Positions 12,300-24,200 of a stretch of DNA of 64,000 nt are shown here, piece after piece. Origin of the DNA: Zhengitettix transpicula (Eukaryota; Arthropoda; Insecta; Orthoptera; Tetrigidae); assembly GCA_037074705.1 (NCBI GenBank), contig CM073595.1, forward strand, positions 24,903,501 through 24,967,500, in the 5' to 3' direction. Numbering within the stretch: position 1 is the first letter of the stretch; the number at the start of each line of letters is the position of its first letter. The position numbers were made by a program, and so were the translations under genes. The notes under the pieces are model-generated. The model saw only the letters and a program-made list of their open reading frames with translations, did no database searches and had not been told where the DNA came from.

Positions 12300-12563
12300 A
12301 TCTTTCTGTATCCCTCACGGCCCGCTCTCCCGCAACCCCTCTACACCTCCCTAATTCTCACTCCCCTTCTCACCCAAACAGTCCTCTACCCTCCCCAACT
12401 CTTCCTCGCTTTCCTCATCCCCCTATCTCTCTCCCTCACCCACGCGCCCCTCCCTAACTTTTACTCCCCCTACCCTACCTCTCGCCTCTATCTCGCACTC
12501 TCTCTCCTTTCCCACTCTCCTTCACTCCCCCACTCTCCCTCCCTCCCCCACTCTCCCACTCTT
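12300..12563 (+). repeat. Polypyrimidine (C/T) tract next to the exon donor
   Basis: About 260 bases of the plus strand are nearly all C and T with scattered A and very few G, built from ccctcccc and actctccc units. The tract begins about 50 bp after the donor of the exon at 12032-12247. Long open frames through it exist only because stop codons need A and G. Strand asymmetry of this length can adopt triplex (H-DNA) structure. Confidence 0.85.
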
Positions 12564-12667
12564 GTTATTACATGAAAATATGAATAAACTATTTTATTTT
12601 AAGGATAATATTGAACATAGTTGTGTGGTGACTATAAGATTAAATTTTACAGCTTCGAAACGGATAA

Positions 12668-12684
12668 ACACACACTCACTCACT

Positions 12685-12728
<44 letters not shown>
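12668..12728 (+). repeat. Compound (CA)n(TA)n microsatellite
   Basis: A (CA)-rich run to about 12703 passes directly into (TA)n to about 12728. Confidence 0.95.
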
Positions 12729-13821
12729 ATGGTATTGATGTTTTATTACAAATATATATCGGAGATGTATAAACATTATTATTCTGATCATGTTTATTCA
12801 ATGCCATATTATACATTTTATCCCTTTGGGAAAACATTTTCTTGGTTGGCCTTTACAACCCATTTCAACTGTCTCCATTGCAATGCTATTCTTAAAAACG
12901 TTTTAGAGATATCGTTAATGAAAAGAAATAAAATAGTAAATTTTAAAAAAGCAAATAAATTACTTACAGATAGCGAACAACGAAGAAAAATGTATTGGTT
13001 TAAATGATAAATAATACTCGCTAAACATAGTAATAAGTATTAATTGTGATAATAAAACTGGGAAATTGAGAGATTACAAAATTCATGAGAGAATTCTATT
13101 TGATATCATTACAGAAGATTTCTACAAATTCTGCGTCAAGTTAGGATTTTAGTTTGAAACAGAAATGAAACGAAATTTTGAAGAATAATATTCTTTCAAA
13201 AATTGGTGACCCATCAGGCAAAGACGAAGCAAGAAGCGTTTTGTCTGTTGAAGATATCAATCAATATATATCTTGCATAAAAAAAACACTCGAGAAAATC
13301 TTCTCTGATCCCATTCCGTTCGCCCTTACCTCTCAGATCCAAAATGTTAGTTAATTGAACATCTCTTTATGATATTTCTAAGAAGTTTTGAAATTATCTC
13401 ATTTAAACGTAAGTTTTTTTATTGTTTGTTAAATTTGTAGTTTGTTTTGAAATTCAATCCCTAAATTATACAATATTTCTGTATTTTTAAGCATTGTTCT
13501 ATTAAAGAAATTTAAAACGCCTGAAGTGATCCCAAAAATATAAGGGATGGAACGTTGCGTATTAAGTTCATTTAAAATTTTATCCAATGCATTCATGAAA
13601 TAAAATTGTTTGTGACTTTATTGGCCACGTTAAATCTTATTATTATGTAAGAGAATTCTGCTAGGGCTATAAAATTTGAATGTCTGGCTTTCCTTCTTCC
13701 ATTTATTGAGTGATACCGTCAATGACTGAAGAATATAAATTTTTCCTCCAATTTTAATTCCATTGCGAGCTTTCTGTAGACCTGTAGACCTGATCCCAGG
13801 GCTCACCTACAATTTACTAAT
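12729..13821. other. Intronic stretch, nothing recognised
   Basis: AT-rich sequence with no repeat ends, RNA gene or coding similarity that I could support. Confidence 0.5.
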
Positions 13822-13922
13822 CAGTTTGATATTAATAAGGAACGTAGGTTTTCCCGGTGTAGTTGCTGGATGAAGTTTTCTCGGGATTCCAACGAGAAAA
13901 CTTCATCCAGTTTGATATTATT
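13822..13922. mobile_element. Mini-insertion with a perfect 18 bp hairpin and 13 bp flanking repeat
   Basis: Two perfect arms, ctggatgaagttttctcg at 13866-13883 and its complement at 13893-13910, are separated by 9 bases. A direct repeat, cagtttgatatta, flanks the insert near 13822 and 13909. The lead-in cccggtgtagttg resembles ctcggtgtagttg of the insertion at 51721-51873, and both insertions have 13 bp flanking repeats. I infer that they are related, with the middle lost here. Confidence 0.6.
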
Positions 13923-13923
13923 T

Positions 13924-13990
13924 ATTATTCACTCCATTAGTCCTCGGTCGAGGAAATAGGATGCGTCATAATTTAAAGATTACAACAAGA
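13924..13990 (+). repeat. Short repeat with attagtcc-ggaaatagga motif
   Basis: The segment ccattagtcctcggtcgagg then aaataggatgcg matches 5395-5465 in the same orientation. Confidence 0.45.
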
Positions 13991-14569
13991 TAATAAACTA
14001 TTACAATTACAAAGTTTAAAAACAAACATTGTACTTTACAAAAATAATATATAATTTAAAACAACGTTAAAGATATTAATATAACAGTAATTGAAGAAAT
14101 GATAAGTATATTATATTAATCCTCAATTTTCATTCGAAAATTAAAAAGAAAATAAGTCAGTAGTTAAATTCTACAAGATTATAATCGTAAAATTATAGCA
14201 GAACTTGATAGGATACCAGCAAACTATTTTATTATGGAGAATCTAATCTGTCCTTCCCATCTACGTACTCTTTCAGCTTGTAATATGCTCCATTAATTAA
14301 CAAAGATTTTCAACTCTATATAAATAAATTTTGTATAGTTAAAGTTTTTATTTCGTCCGGAAAACTGTTGTATAGATTTATCCCGGAATAACGAATGATT
14401 GATTGAAAAAGGCTTAGTCTTTGGAACTGTGCTGGATACAAATAATTTTTTTCTACTCTTGGTTTCATTCTTATTTATAGACGGGAAATACAGTCATTAT
14501 AGGGTGTCAAAGAAAATGACTGAAGAAGGAGTTAATAGAAAATCTTAACCTGGAAAAGTTCAGTTCCTC

Positions 14570-14745
14570 CTTGAAAGTCGGGTAAGTTTCGTCGCCACAA
14601 CAAACCCTGTTCTCCCGTAAACGGAAGGGCGTGGGACAACTACCAAGAGCCCGTCTTACCTCAGACTGGTTTTTATAGGGTTTCCCCTTAATCACATTTA
14701 GGCGAATGCCGGTTAGTTACCTCTTGGCTACATTTCTATGCTATT
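14570..14745 (-). repeat. Interspersed repeat family H, inverted copy
   Basis: The minus strand reads gtagccaagaggtaactaac, then ggcattcgcctaaatgtg, aaaccctataaaaacc, and gtcccacgcccttccg with cgggagaa. The same order occurs on the plus strand at 41235-41430. Class unknown; an open frame here (14507-14695) is part of the repeat, not a gene. Confidence 0.7.
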
Positions 14746-16371
14746 AAAGAAGAGAAACAATCAAAGTGGATAATCCTCAAAACAATATCTCCATACACAT
14801 TCGTATGTCTTTAAAGATTCCAGTTTAGTTTTTCATCATATCAGTTACCGGAAATTCTTGTATTTTGTTTACTCAGCCTGTAAAATTTTACGTATTCCGT
14901 TCCCTTTATCTTTTTGTACAAACAACAAATTTTTTATGTTACACTTTTCGTCAATTGAACGCAGGACACCCGAATCAGCCGGTCACGTCTGAAAGACGAA
15001 GTTGTATATCCACCCAGCCATGATATCAGAATTTACTTACACGCACAAATCCAAGATCAACCCCGAAAGTCAATTCCCATTTGTTTTGACTTATCTGAGG
15101 GGATATTGTGCGGCAAGACGTCGAACGCTTTGGAAACCCCAATTCCTATCGCGTTCACCCGTCGTAGTTCACATCGGAGATTCTGTCTGACAAGTATCGA
15201 AACACCTCCTCGCAGTTAAGAATCTGGCACTTAACTATGCGAAATTATTTAAATATTGCCAATTAAAAATGGGAGAGGTCGTCATAATAATTTCAAGCAG
15301 GCGCGTTACTACGTAGTCAGACTTCCCCCTTCTAATTTTGTCTTTTCTGAGCTGTTAACACGCCTGATTTATATGCATAAGAAACATCGCGCTGTGTCAC
15401 ATTTACGCCCGGTTACTTATTATGAAGACGTACTGTTAAGATTCATCACGTGACAGTGAGTCTTTACTTGTTTTTTTTTTGGATCCCAGATGAATACACA
15501 ATAACGTATTACACTCAACCTGCTATATCAAAACTAAATACGCCTGGGTAATCAGCTGTTTTTCTATTTAAAATGTAGTAACAATCTTATATCGTGACAA
15601 AACTTTTGTATTGTTGGTTGGATTTTTGTGACTTAGACGTAAACAATTAAATAACTGAAATTTATTGAAACACTGGTAATGTTTTCACCTTTCAAAAATG
15701 AAATAGTTAACACTAAACAGAGAACAAATTTTAAATGCAAAGACGATACAAAAGTAAGTCATAGATACTCTTAAAACCTACATCAACTTCATTGAAAGTG
15801 CGGTTCGTCATCGAAGGCCTCTGTGTATGAAAAAAGAAACATTAGCAAATAAATGGTACAGTGAAGAGCGATGAGAATTCTTACCTGACCGGTTCTAGGT
15901 TGTTTTTTTACAGGGACTCTAGAAACAACCGAAAGATCAGAGTTCAGAATTTGCGGAAAACTGTTTCAGCGGGTATCGTAACTGTGAAACTAATAACGAT
16001 CGATGCCTAGTGTTTTGCAATTTATGAGACCTTGATTAGATCACGGAACGTGAAAGAGGCGTGATTTACACCACATTCATTGGTCCCACATTTTAACAAT
16101 CTTTACTGAGATAAGGAGCCCCTTCGACAAAGATTTATGTGGAACCTCACATTCAAGACGCAGGGTCGGTTACCTTGTCGAGATAATCAAAGATTTAGTA
16201 TTTAGGTTATTGTAAAAATTATAATTTTAACATATAAAAATTTAACTTTGTGTCATTTATATTTCAAGAAATTAATTCATCTCTGTAAATTACAATAATT
16301 TATATAGCTGTGTTACAGTCAATTTTACGTATATAATTTATTCTATAAATGTTGCTTATTTAAGTTTATTA
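14746..16371. other. Intronic stretch, nothing recognised
   Basis: Slightly less AT-rich near 15.0-15.4 kb with two open frames of 62-65 residues that resemble nothing known to me. No splice pair supports an exon. Confidence 0.45.
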
Positions 16372-16407
16372 CCCGATGAAGACCCAAAATTGTGGACGAA
16401 ACGTCGT
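16372..16407 (+). ncRNA. Penelope-type hammerhead-like core, remnant
   Basis: The segment reads cccgatgaagacccaaaatt then gtggacgaaacgtcg. The order GATGA ... CGAAAC-GTC is that of a type I hammerhead core, with CCGATGA in place of CTGATGA. Closely related segments occur at 21136 and 61165. Penelope-like retroelements are known to carry such motifs; activity of this degenerate copy is doubtful. Confidence 0.4.
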
Positions 16408-17739
16408 AATATAATTAATTTTTTTATGGTTGTATAGCCTAAAACATTTTTTTTACCAATTAGCCGTTTTCATATTTATAATCAACGATTCTTTGTGACA
16501 AGCGTTACAACTGGTACACTGCTGCTTTGGAGAAATAATAGCCCTTCATTTTCGGAACGTCATAATAAATATTCACTACAGAAATTTTAAGCAGTAAACA
16601 CGCTCAAGCTACGTGCTATTAATTGCTGTACGCGGCCAATCAGACTCGCGAACCATAAAGCGGACGTAAAATGAAATGACGTTGCTACCTGATTTTACAA
16701 TTCGGTGTCAACAGAGCGTAACGCTATCACACACTTGTAATGTAAATCGTCAAAGTACGAAACAATGTTAATGTTAGCACATAAATGTTTCGCGTCAGAA
16801 TAAGTGCTGATATGAGCTCCGGAATATAAAAAAACCTATTACTTGCTGCTGGTGAACAGAAACAATCGTTTTCTTACACGCAGTAATGAAGCACCACGAT
16901 CGCGGTGCCACCGTCCTCTCCCCTCAGAGACACGGAATACGTCACGCCGAAACGTAAAACATGGCCGAGCGCGCTGTGCTTTATTACGTGCATAGCTAGA
17001 CTGACAACGCTTTTTTCTCATAAATTTTGTGTTGTTGTATCAATAAAACCCGACCTTTCTACGATGTCGGCACGGGTTTATATAAACCACATGAGTTTCA
17101 TTGCTTCGACATTATTCTTCGTGATTGAAAGGATGAGAAAAATTTGATGAAGTTAAAATATATATTGATATTGGTCTCTGAGCCCCTAATTTGAGGCCCC
17201 AAAATTTTAAAATACGCGATTGTTGAGTTGAAATGTGGTTAGAGCGCAATAGAATAATTTCAAGGAACTGTAGCGATTGTTAGAGTTTCAGAAATGTTTG
17301 TATTTCGCACGTGTTTAACCATGGAATATATACATAATTAAATCCGCAATTAATGATGAAAAGTATTTAAAATACCTTTGAACAGTATACATAGCAAATT
17401 TCAAGCGTTTAAATGCCTGATAAACCTCTGTAAAATCATGATTTTATTTTCCATACATACCCGTGATTTTCTTGATATCAGTCACTGTAGTACACTTGTC
17501 TCGATCTCGACTTATTTTCTCTTTGTATTATCTATGCGTTGTCCTGAATATCTTACCGTTTTTGTATTTGGAATCTGTGTATTGTTTATTGTAACTGCGG
17601 GTTTCTTAACGGAGAATGAATAGATTTGTTCTGGTTCGTTTTTATTTTCCATTTTTACAACTATTTTTAAAGGTTAGTTCGGTAACTTTGGGTAATATTT
17701 TATGCTGTTAAAAGATCTCCATGACAGGAAAGTAATATA
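16408..17739. other. Intronic stretch, nothing recognised
   Basis: A GC-richer patch (16.6-17.08 kb) holds small imperfect palindromes, including gcaccacgatcgcggtgc at about 16890. No coding or RNA feature is supportable. Confidence 0.45.
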
Positions 17740-18056
17740 TCTGACGTTAACAAGACATGCAGCAGTGGCCTAAGGACACTGCCTTGAGGCACTCCAGAAT
17801 TGATTGAAAAGTATATATCTCTTAATTTACTTTAATTTGGAATTTTCTCTTGCCCAAATATGTTTTTAGAAGGTTGAAGTATGCTGGTGGAAAAATACAA
17901 GTGATTTTATAAATTAAATCTGGGTCCCAGACTTCATCAAAAGTCTGGCTGATATCAAGCAAAGCTCCAGTACAGTACTGTTTATTTTCAAATGCTTTAT
18001 TTATTGTTTCGGTAAATCGGTGAAGTTGTAGCACTGTTGAATGCTATTGACGAAAC
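17740..18056 (-). pseudogene. LINE reverse-transcriptase fragment (jockey-like)
   Basis: On the minus strand the frame at 18034-17822 reads MLQLHRFTETINKAFENKQY, followed by CTGALLDISQTFDEVW. This is the reverse-transcriptase region with the (F/L)LD-x-x-x-(A)FD-x-VW motif. Downstream, at about 17803-17740, another frame reads SGVPQGSVLRPLLHVL, the next conserved block of non-LTR reverse transcriptases. The catalytic YADD region is not seen. The frame breaks between blocks, and a stop precedes the fragment, so this is a dead 5'- and 3'-truncated LINE. The block style fits the jockey/CR1 group; the exact clade is inferred. Confidence 0.8.
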
Positions 18057-18284
18057 TTTAACTTTAACAGTATCCATGTTTCTAAAACTCAATTTCAAGA
18101 GTGTTTGATACTATTTCAAACGGACACAGGGAGTGGATTTCTCTAATTATATCAGATCATTGTCTTCCCTGATGTTTTTTTATTTCCGTTTGTGTAGTAA
18201 TAGGACGATTTTTTGAAGAATTTTTGGGGTCAATTATATTCACAGATATGTTTTAATTGCCGTAAAGAACCGGAATTGGATTCC

Positions 18285-18984
18285 AGAGTTATATTAATCT
18301 TTAGCCAAGAAGTGGTTTAACCTAAATATAACTGTTCCTAGTTCCGTAAATAATTTCTATCGATAGTGCATTAATTGAACAGCTATAAAATACATAGAAT
18401 TTTATTGCATCAATCCCAACCGTCGAATTTCTATACGAATAAATTACTGTCCTAGAGTATTTCAGGATATAATTGTCCCTCAATGTTCAGACATTACGAA
18501 AGATTGAATTGAAGAAATTCTTAGCTACATAACCTATAAACAAATGGTCGCCATATTGGAGTCACTAACATGGCACGAAAATTAACTTACATTTTCCACA
18601 AGGATCTTAAAGTATTTTGTATTGTTCTTTATTATCAATCGATGGAGCAATAATGGATAAAATTATACTTTTTATTCAATGAAAATATTTCTGCTTTATT
18701 TCATTACGGAAAACAGAATTCCTTTGTTCGTTGCGTAGTAACGCACCACTCTCGCGTGACGTCATGGCATCTTGGCGCACAGTAATTTAACACAAAATTA
18801 TCACATTTTTCAATTATAATTCTTTCTACCTTTCTGCTAGGGGTTTCTCACCCCCACAGTACTATTTCTCGTGTTTTTAAGAATATGTGTACCAATTTTT
18901 GTTGCAATCTGTCCACGCGTTTAAATTTGTTTATAAATTAACGTAAATACATAAAAACATACATCCTTTTTTATTATATAGATT
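18285..18984 (+). mobile_element. Family C repeat, copy 1 (5' end degraded)
   Basis: About 700 bp matches the copies at 39985-40750 and 58775-59526 nearly throughout. Shared landmarks, in order: gtgcattaattgaacagcta, aatggtcgccatattggagt, gcgtgacgtcatggcatctt, ctaggggtttctcaccccc, and a tail ending ttttattatatagat. No reading frame is conserved between copies, so the element is nonautonomous. The microsatellite-like tail suggests non-LTR mobilisation. Confidence 0.8.
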
Positions 18985-19261
18985 AAATTAAATTAAATAT
19001 ACATAGTAAGTTTTCAACTAATATTTTGACTCGTATTTTACTGTTTTACATTTCTGGAATGTACAGTTCCTCCATTTATCAGGAATACTAGCCCCCATTT
19101 ATATGGCTGTGGTATTCTACAAATGGTGCAGTTTAAGCTGGGGAGCGTGTTACATTGAAGATTCAAGTCAGGAATAGCTTCTGAGAGTCGATATATCCAC
19201 TTCTCTCCGGCATCCGAACATTCACACAAACGCTTTTCGCGCTGTTCAGACGTCGGCTAGT

Positions 19262-20176
19262 TGTAATTTGTTTCTCAGCTAAGTCATTTAACACGAGAAC
19301 AAGTCTATAGTGGCCTTATTATATTTAAGTGTCCAGTTAACTAGTTCGGCAAAGTCAGAAGTTAAATTTTTGCTAAAATTACTTCTAATTATTTCTAATG
19401 TTGGCTTCTAGGTTTCGATACATCATTGGTTGGAATCAATGTATACACTGACAATTAACAATTCAAAATATAAAAAAATTAACCTAAAACAATATGAAAA
19501 TAAGTGGAAACGAACGAAATGAACTCTGAACGATATCTGATTCTACCCTTTTAATTATCGTTTAAAAATTTATATCAAAGTTTTGGATACTCACGGTCCG
19601 TCTGTCTGGTACCAGATACTCTCTCTTGTATCTTGATAACTAACACACTTAAAAAGCCATTTTTAGTTACACTGCTCTACTTCATTGCAATTTTAATACA
19701 CACGCTTGAATTTCTCGTCCTCAGCTATCTGGAACATCGGATGAGCCTCCCCTTTCTGGTCAGCTAGCGGCTACCGGATTCCTCAATGCGAAAATTGTTC
19801 CATCAGTGTGAAGCAACATTTTGCTTCCCCGTTTGCAAATTGTTATGAAAATCTCTCCGGACAACTATTAGCTTGCTTCCATACAGGAAATCGCGATTTG
19901 CAATTAATATTTGGAGACTTTAACTATTTTTCCTCTCGTCGCCGATTCCAGACTATAACTTCTCGTACGCAGATTTTAGACTTTTTGTTTATCTCCTTTC
20001 TCGACCCAGGCTCAGTGCAGACTGCCGTTCCTTACGCGCGCGGTCTCCATTTCGGCTTTTCGCCAAAGGAAAAGAACTCGTCGCCATTGTTGGCTTTGAT
20101 AGCTCATACCGCTACAATTTAATTTATATCCACTACAATTCAACTTATAACCAAACAAATTAATGCCCTAATTACA
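19262..20176 (+). mobile_element. Possible degraded solo LTR
   Basis: The interval starts tgtaatt and ends aattaca. Its last 60 bases (tatatccactacaattcaac ... aatgccctaattaca) resemble the end of the LTR-like copies at 25834 and 33107. No target duplication is visible, so both the class and the boundaries are tentative. The open frame at 19808-20122 lies inside it and resembles no protein. Confidence 0.3.
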
Positions 20177-20365
20177 ATATCAATGAAAAATATACAAATA
20201 GGAAATATAAATAAATATATATAATAAAACAGTCAATTTGGGCATGAGAGAAATTTAAAAAAATAAAAAGAATAAAGATAAATGCATAAACGATATAATA
20301 TACGTAAATGTGAAAATATGATTGTAAAAACTTTAACGTTGTTACCGTACAAGAATTATACTTAA

Positions 20366-20780
20366 CTGACTGTGTGTGCGGCGTTGCCCGGGTTCTCATA
20401 CTTAAACTCAGTGTCATCCATAGCCCTGTATTTGTCTCCTATCACGCTATTTTTAAATACCGCCCCTTCACTCTTATCCCTAAAGCTGCTTCCCTCCTAT
20501 CTTGAAGGGGTTGCAATTATAGACTAACAAAATCTGGATAAACACTATCAATCTCATTGACCTCAAAAAATATTTATTCGTCACATGTATAAGTCATTTT
20601 AGCATGTTCGATAATTTACACGCCCCCCCCCCCCGTTCATCCCCACCCCTGGATGTGGTAACCGTGTCTTATCCCTCAATAGTGGATCGAAAGGAACGCG
20701 TGTTCGAGATTTGGTCAAATTTTCTCCACGGGTGTATGCGGAAAGTTCTATTTCTTAGAATAATTATGAAAAAATATTCA
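20366..20780 (+). mobile_element. Family D repeat, truncated copy
   Basis: It starts at tgtgcggcgttgcccgggtt and contains the family blocks atagccctgtatttg and cacccctggatgtgg. The block gaacgcgtgttcgagatttg follows. It matches the full copy at 60318-61107, and lacks the family 3' end. A run of about a dozen C lies near 20624. Confidence 0.65.
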
Positions 20781-21135
20781 GTATGTTATTTGACTATTAC
20801 TTTTTGAATAAAAAGAATTCGGACGGGCATGCAAATTCTTCTTAAGTGCTGAAACAGCAAAATATTACGTAAATAAGCTTGAAACAATAAACCGCTACGG
20901 GGTTTTTTAAAATCATATAATCTTAAGTATTGTACTAAATTTACGTCACGGTAAATTTCGATAGCTGAATTTATAATTTGGCGCACACAACTTACATATA
21001 TCGATATATGGTAATTTTATACTTGTGTAATTAAAATCTTGCACAAAATTAACCTTTAATTTTTTTACAATTAAAATTATTTCCGACGTAATATAAATAT
21101 TTGAGATTTGTTGGATGCAAATATTTGTAGTTTTT

Positions 21136-21260
21136 ACCAGAAGAAGTTTCAAAATTGTGGACGAAACGTTGTATAAAAATGTTTGAATTAATTAATCAAA
21201 TTCTCTGACATATTGGCTGTATTGATTATTTATTTATTAAATTCTTAATATAGTTTAGTA
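21136..21260 (+). mobile_element. Penelope-type 3' tail with hammerhead-like core
   Basis: The block gaagaagtttcaaaattgtg then gacgaaacgttg is followed by attaattaatcaaattctct and gacatattggctg. The same order occurs at 61165-61290, so both are 3' ends of one element family. Confidence 0.55.
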
Positions 21261-24200
21261 CTATATATTGTCCGTACAAATTCTGTACAATGAGTATCAG
21301 CGTTAATAAGATTACGACGTGGTTAGTCGGAGTTGAGTGAACCTTTGTGAAACTAAATGGAGTAGCTATGAGGATGGGATGACGTGCTAACTCCAACATG
21401 TAATTATATTAAATTTTTTATGTTCAAGTATTTCGACACTTTGACAAATTGAGGAAATCTAGTCAGTGTGAAACTTGTAACGTGTCGAGTACATAAATTA
21501 ATCAATTTGTCTGTTGATGTCTTTCTTTACAGTCATATTCCCGACAGCGACTTTTGATTTCAACGATCAGGTGTAAGACGGCGAGGTTTGAGTGTAACGT
21601 TAAATTACATCGGCCATTAGGACGTGTTATCAGAAGCATTTCGCTTGTTGAGCCCCAATTATGTCAGAACGTGAGCAAGAAGAGTCGCGTGTTTAAACGT
21701 AACATCTAAAAGCTCTAATTCGTTCGGTTGAGTTTTACGAGCAGAGTTCTGATTGCACTCTGTAGCACCTAATCCGGCAGGACTGAAACTCCGAGCCAAT
21801 TTCCTAGAGAACAGAGCGTAAAGTAGCGGCACGGACTTCTTTCTCCACGGCATGATAATCGTAGCTTCGTCTGTATACTGTGCCTTGTGCCGTGATAATT
21901 CCACCAACCCTCATTTCCTTTATTTCAGTTCAAAAGAAAACAACCAACGTCTAAAAGTCGCTTTCCGCTCGACACACCATAATCTATTTTAAAAAATGTG
22001 TACTTAGTTTCTCGTCTAACTTATCCGTAAAATAACATGTTGCTGTATTTCAGATTCTCAAAATCTTTATAATTTACAGTACGCTAAATGGCAGTCATCT
22101 ACGATAACATTTAAATATTATTTACGAACAAATCGTTACGATTTACGTCTAATTCACGAATATTGTTACGTTCCTTTTTGTTATAATTATTAAAACTTGA
22201 GAATGTATGGAACATTTTACATCGCTGTGTGAAATAAATAAAACCAAACGTTATAATTAATTTTTTGTCATTCTGTATATAAACCATTAACTTAATTTTT
22301 GTTCAGAAATCCAAGTCGTCACGCATCAATTTTCTAAAAATTTAAAAAAACGGAAATTTATGGTTGCACAATAAAAAGAATTATTGAATTGATTAATTTA
22401 AAATAACGTAATTAATAAATAAAATACGTATTTTTAAATAACGATTATTATGCAGTTGCACTATAAAAGGTAAAAAATCGGTAAAATTGCCGTGGGAAAA
22501 TGATTTTAGGCGTTAAAAAAAAATTCAGAAAAATGTTATCGTGCATATTCTGACAAATATATTTATTTGTAGTTGGAAATTTTGTAGGTTTTGAAAATCT
22601 GATTTCGTCATTAGATGATGATGTGCGGATGAGGAAAGTCAACAATTTTCTACATCCTTAGGAACACGATTTCATTTTTCCACATAATCCATATCAGCCG
22701 GAACCTTCTCTTTAACATTCTGCAAATAGCCAGGAGTTACTGCAGTGTGGGGTCTGCCGTTCCGAGGAGTTTCCCGAATATTGGCGTGCCCTCTTTCATG
22801 ACGTAATCTGCTAAACAACTGCTACCGACAGCAGCATCTCCGTACACCTTTACTTAACCTCTTTCGTATGTTTTCCCACTATCTCTTTCTCACGGAACAG
22901 GAATTCTGTAACAGAACGTTTCTTTTGACGAATGTCAAGCGCAGAAGCCATCTTGGAGACATGCTATGACAACTCCACTCGTGAGAACGGGTTGAAATAA
23001 ATTTGAGCACGAGCGGGAACGCAATATCGATTAACGCCATACATTGCAAAGATGTTGATTGAAAAATAAATAAAAATAAAAATTGTGTGCACTGATTCTG
23101 GTAAAATGGTTTTCATGGCCCAATTTCAACAAAGAAATTTTTCTAAGGATACAGTTTCATTAAAAGTTGAAAAAAATTTGTATTGATACATAAAAATTTG
23201 TTCATACTAGAATAATGTTTCTTATGAAAATTTACACTTTTATTTACAAACACAGTATTTTTATTTTGGTTATACATAATACTGGAAAACCTGTTATTCC
23301 ATTAAACGGCGTTTTTTTTAGCGGCAAGTGCATTTAGTGGCATTACGTTGGTACTTCATTTTTGTTTATCTGAGATTTATTAAATAGTTATTTCATTTAT
23401 TCTCAATCTAATGTAAATGAACAGTCTGTTAAGACTCTATATGTTAATGCGTCTGAAAATAAATTGTAATTTAAATGAAAAATGTTAAAAGTTTATTTAT
23501 GAATTTTAAAACTTTTTTATTTTCTCTCCGGTTTGTTTCTAGGGCAGTAATTTGTCATCAATAGCATTTATTCCTTAATTCCTGTGGTTTGTGGTTGTGA
23601 CCATATTTACTCGCTGATCCGTTTCGAAGTCTGCATCTCCAAAGTAGTCTCGTAGTTTCGATTACAGCTCAGCTGCAACCGTATACTCTTTATTTAATCT
23701 TAAACTTCACTAAAACTTACTCCTGCTAACAATCTAGTTACCAGACTCAAGAACCCTCCGTTATAATTCACAAGTCCCTCAGTCCTACAATGTTGCCTTA
23801 TAATTATTCAAGTTCGCTAACAATCCAGCCAGCAGACAACAGTTAACATTCTCTGTCACAGACCTCAACAATGCCGCCGTGTCTAAAAGAAATAAATATC
23901 CTTGATGGGTGGCCAAAATCACTGTTATGGTTTGGTTTGGTTCCTACTGCGCATTTTTCTGACAAACCAGGGCATTTAAAATTATTCCTCATTACACACA
24001 CTATTTATTTTTTTATATTTAAGTTAATGCAGCATAATTCTTTTTTGTTCCGAGCAATCCCGGGAGGTGTCAGTGAGTGACAATGTGGTGACGTTACGGT
24101 TCCACGAGAATCAATGAATCGGGCGTCTGATACCCTGACAAATAACAGATACCAAGTTTCAGCGGAAGCATCAGAGTGAGCTTTGGCCTCTAACTTTATT

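Noticed and set aside
12002..12457. 151-codon frame overlapping the receptor exon
   Set aside because: It is the shifted frame of the real exon and runs into the pyrimidine tract; the tachykinin-receptor frame is clearly the coding one.
12252..12575. 107-codon plus-strand frame after the first receptor exon
   Set aside because: It is an artefact of the pyrimidine tract, which lacks stop codons; composition is low complexity and it lies past a good donor site.
19808..20122. 104-codon plus-strand frame
   Set aside because: No known domain; it lies in a possible LTR, where uninterrupted frames without function are common.
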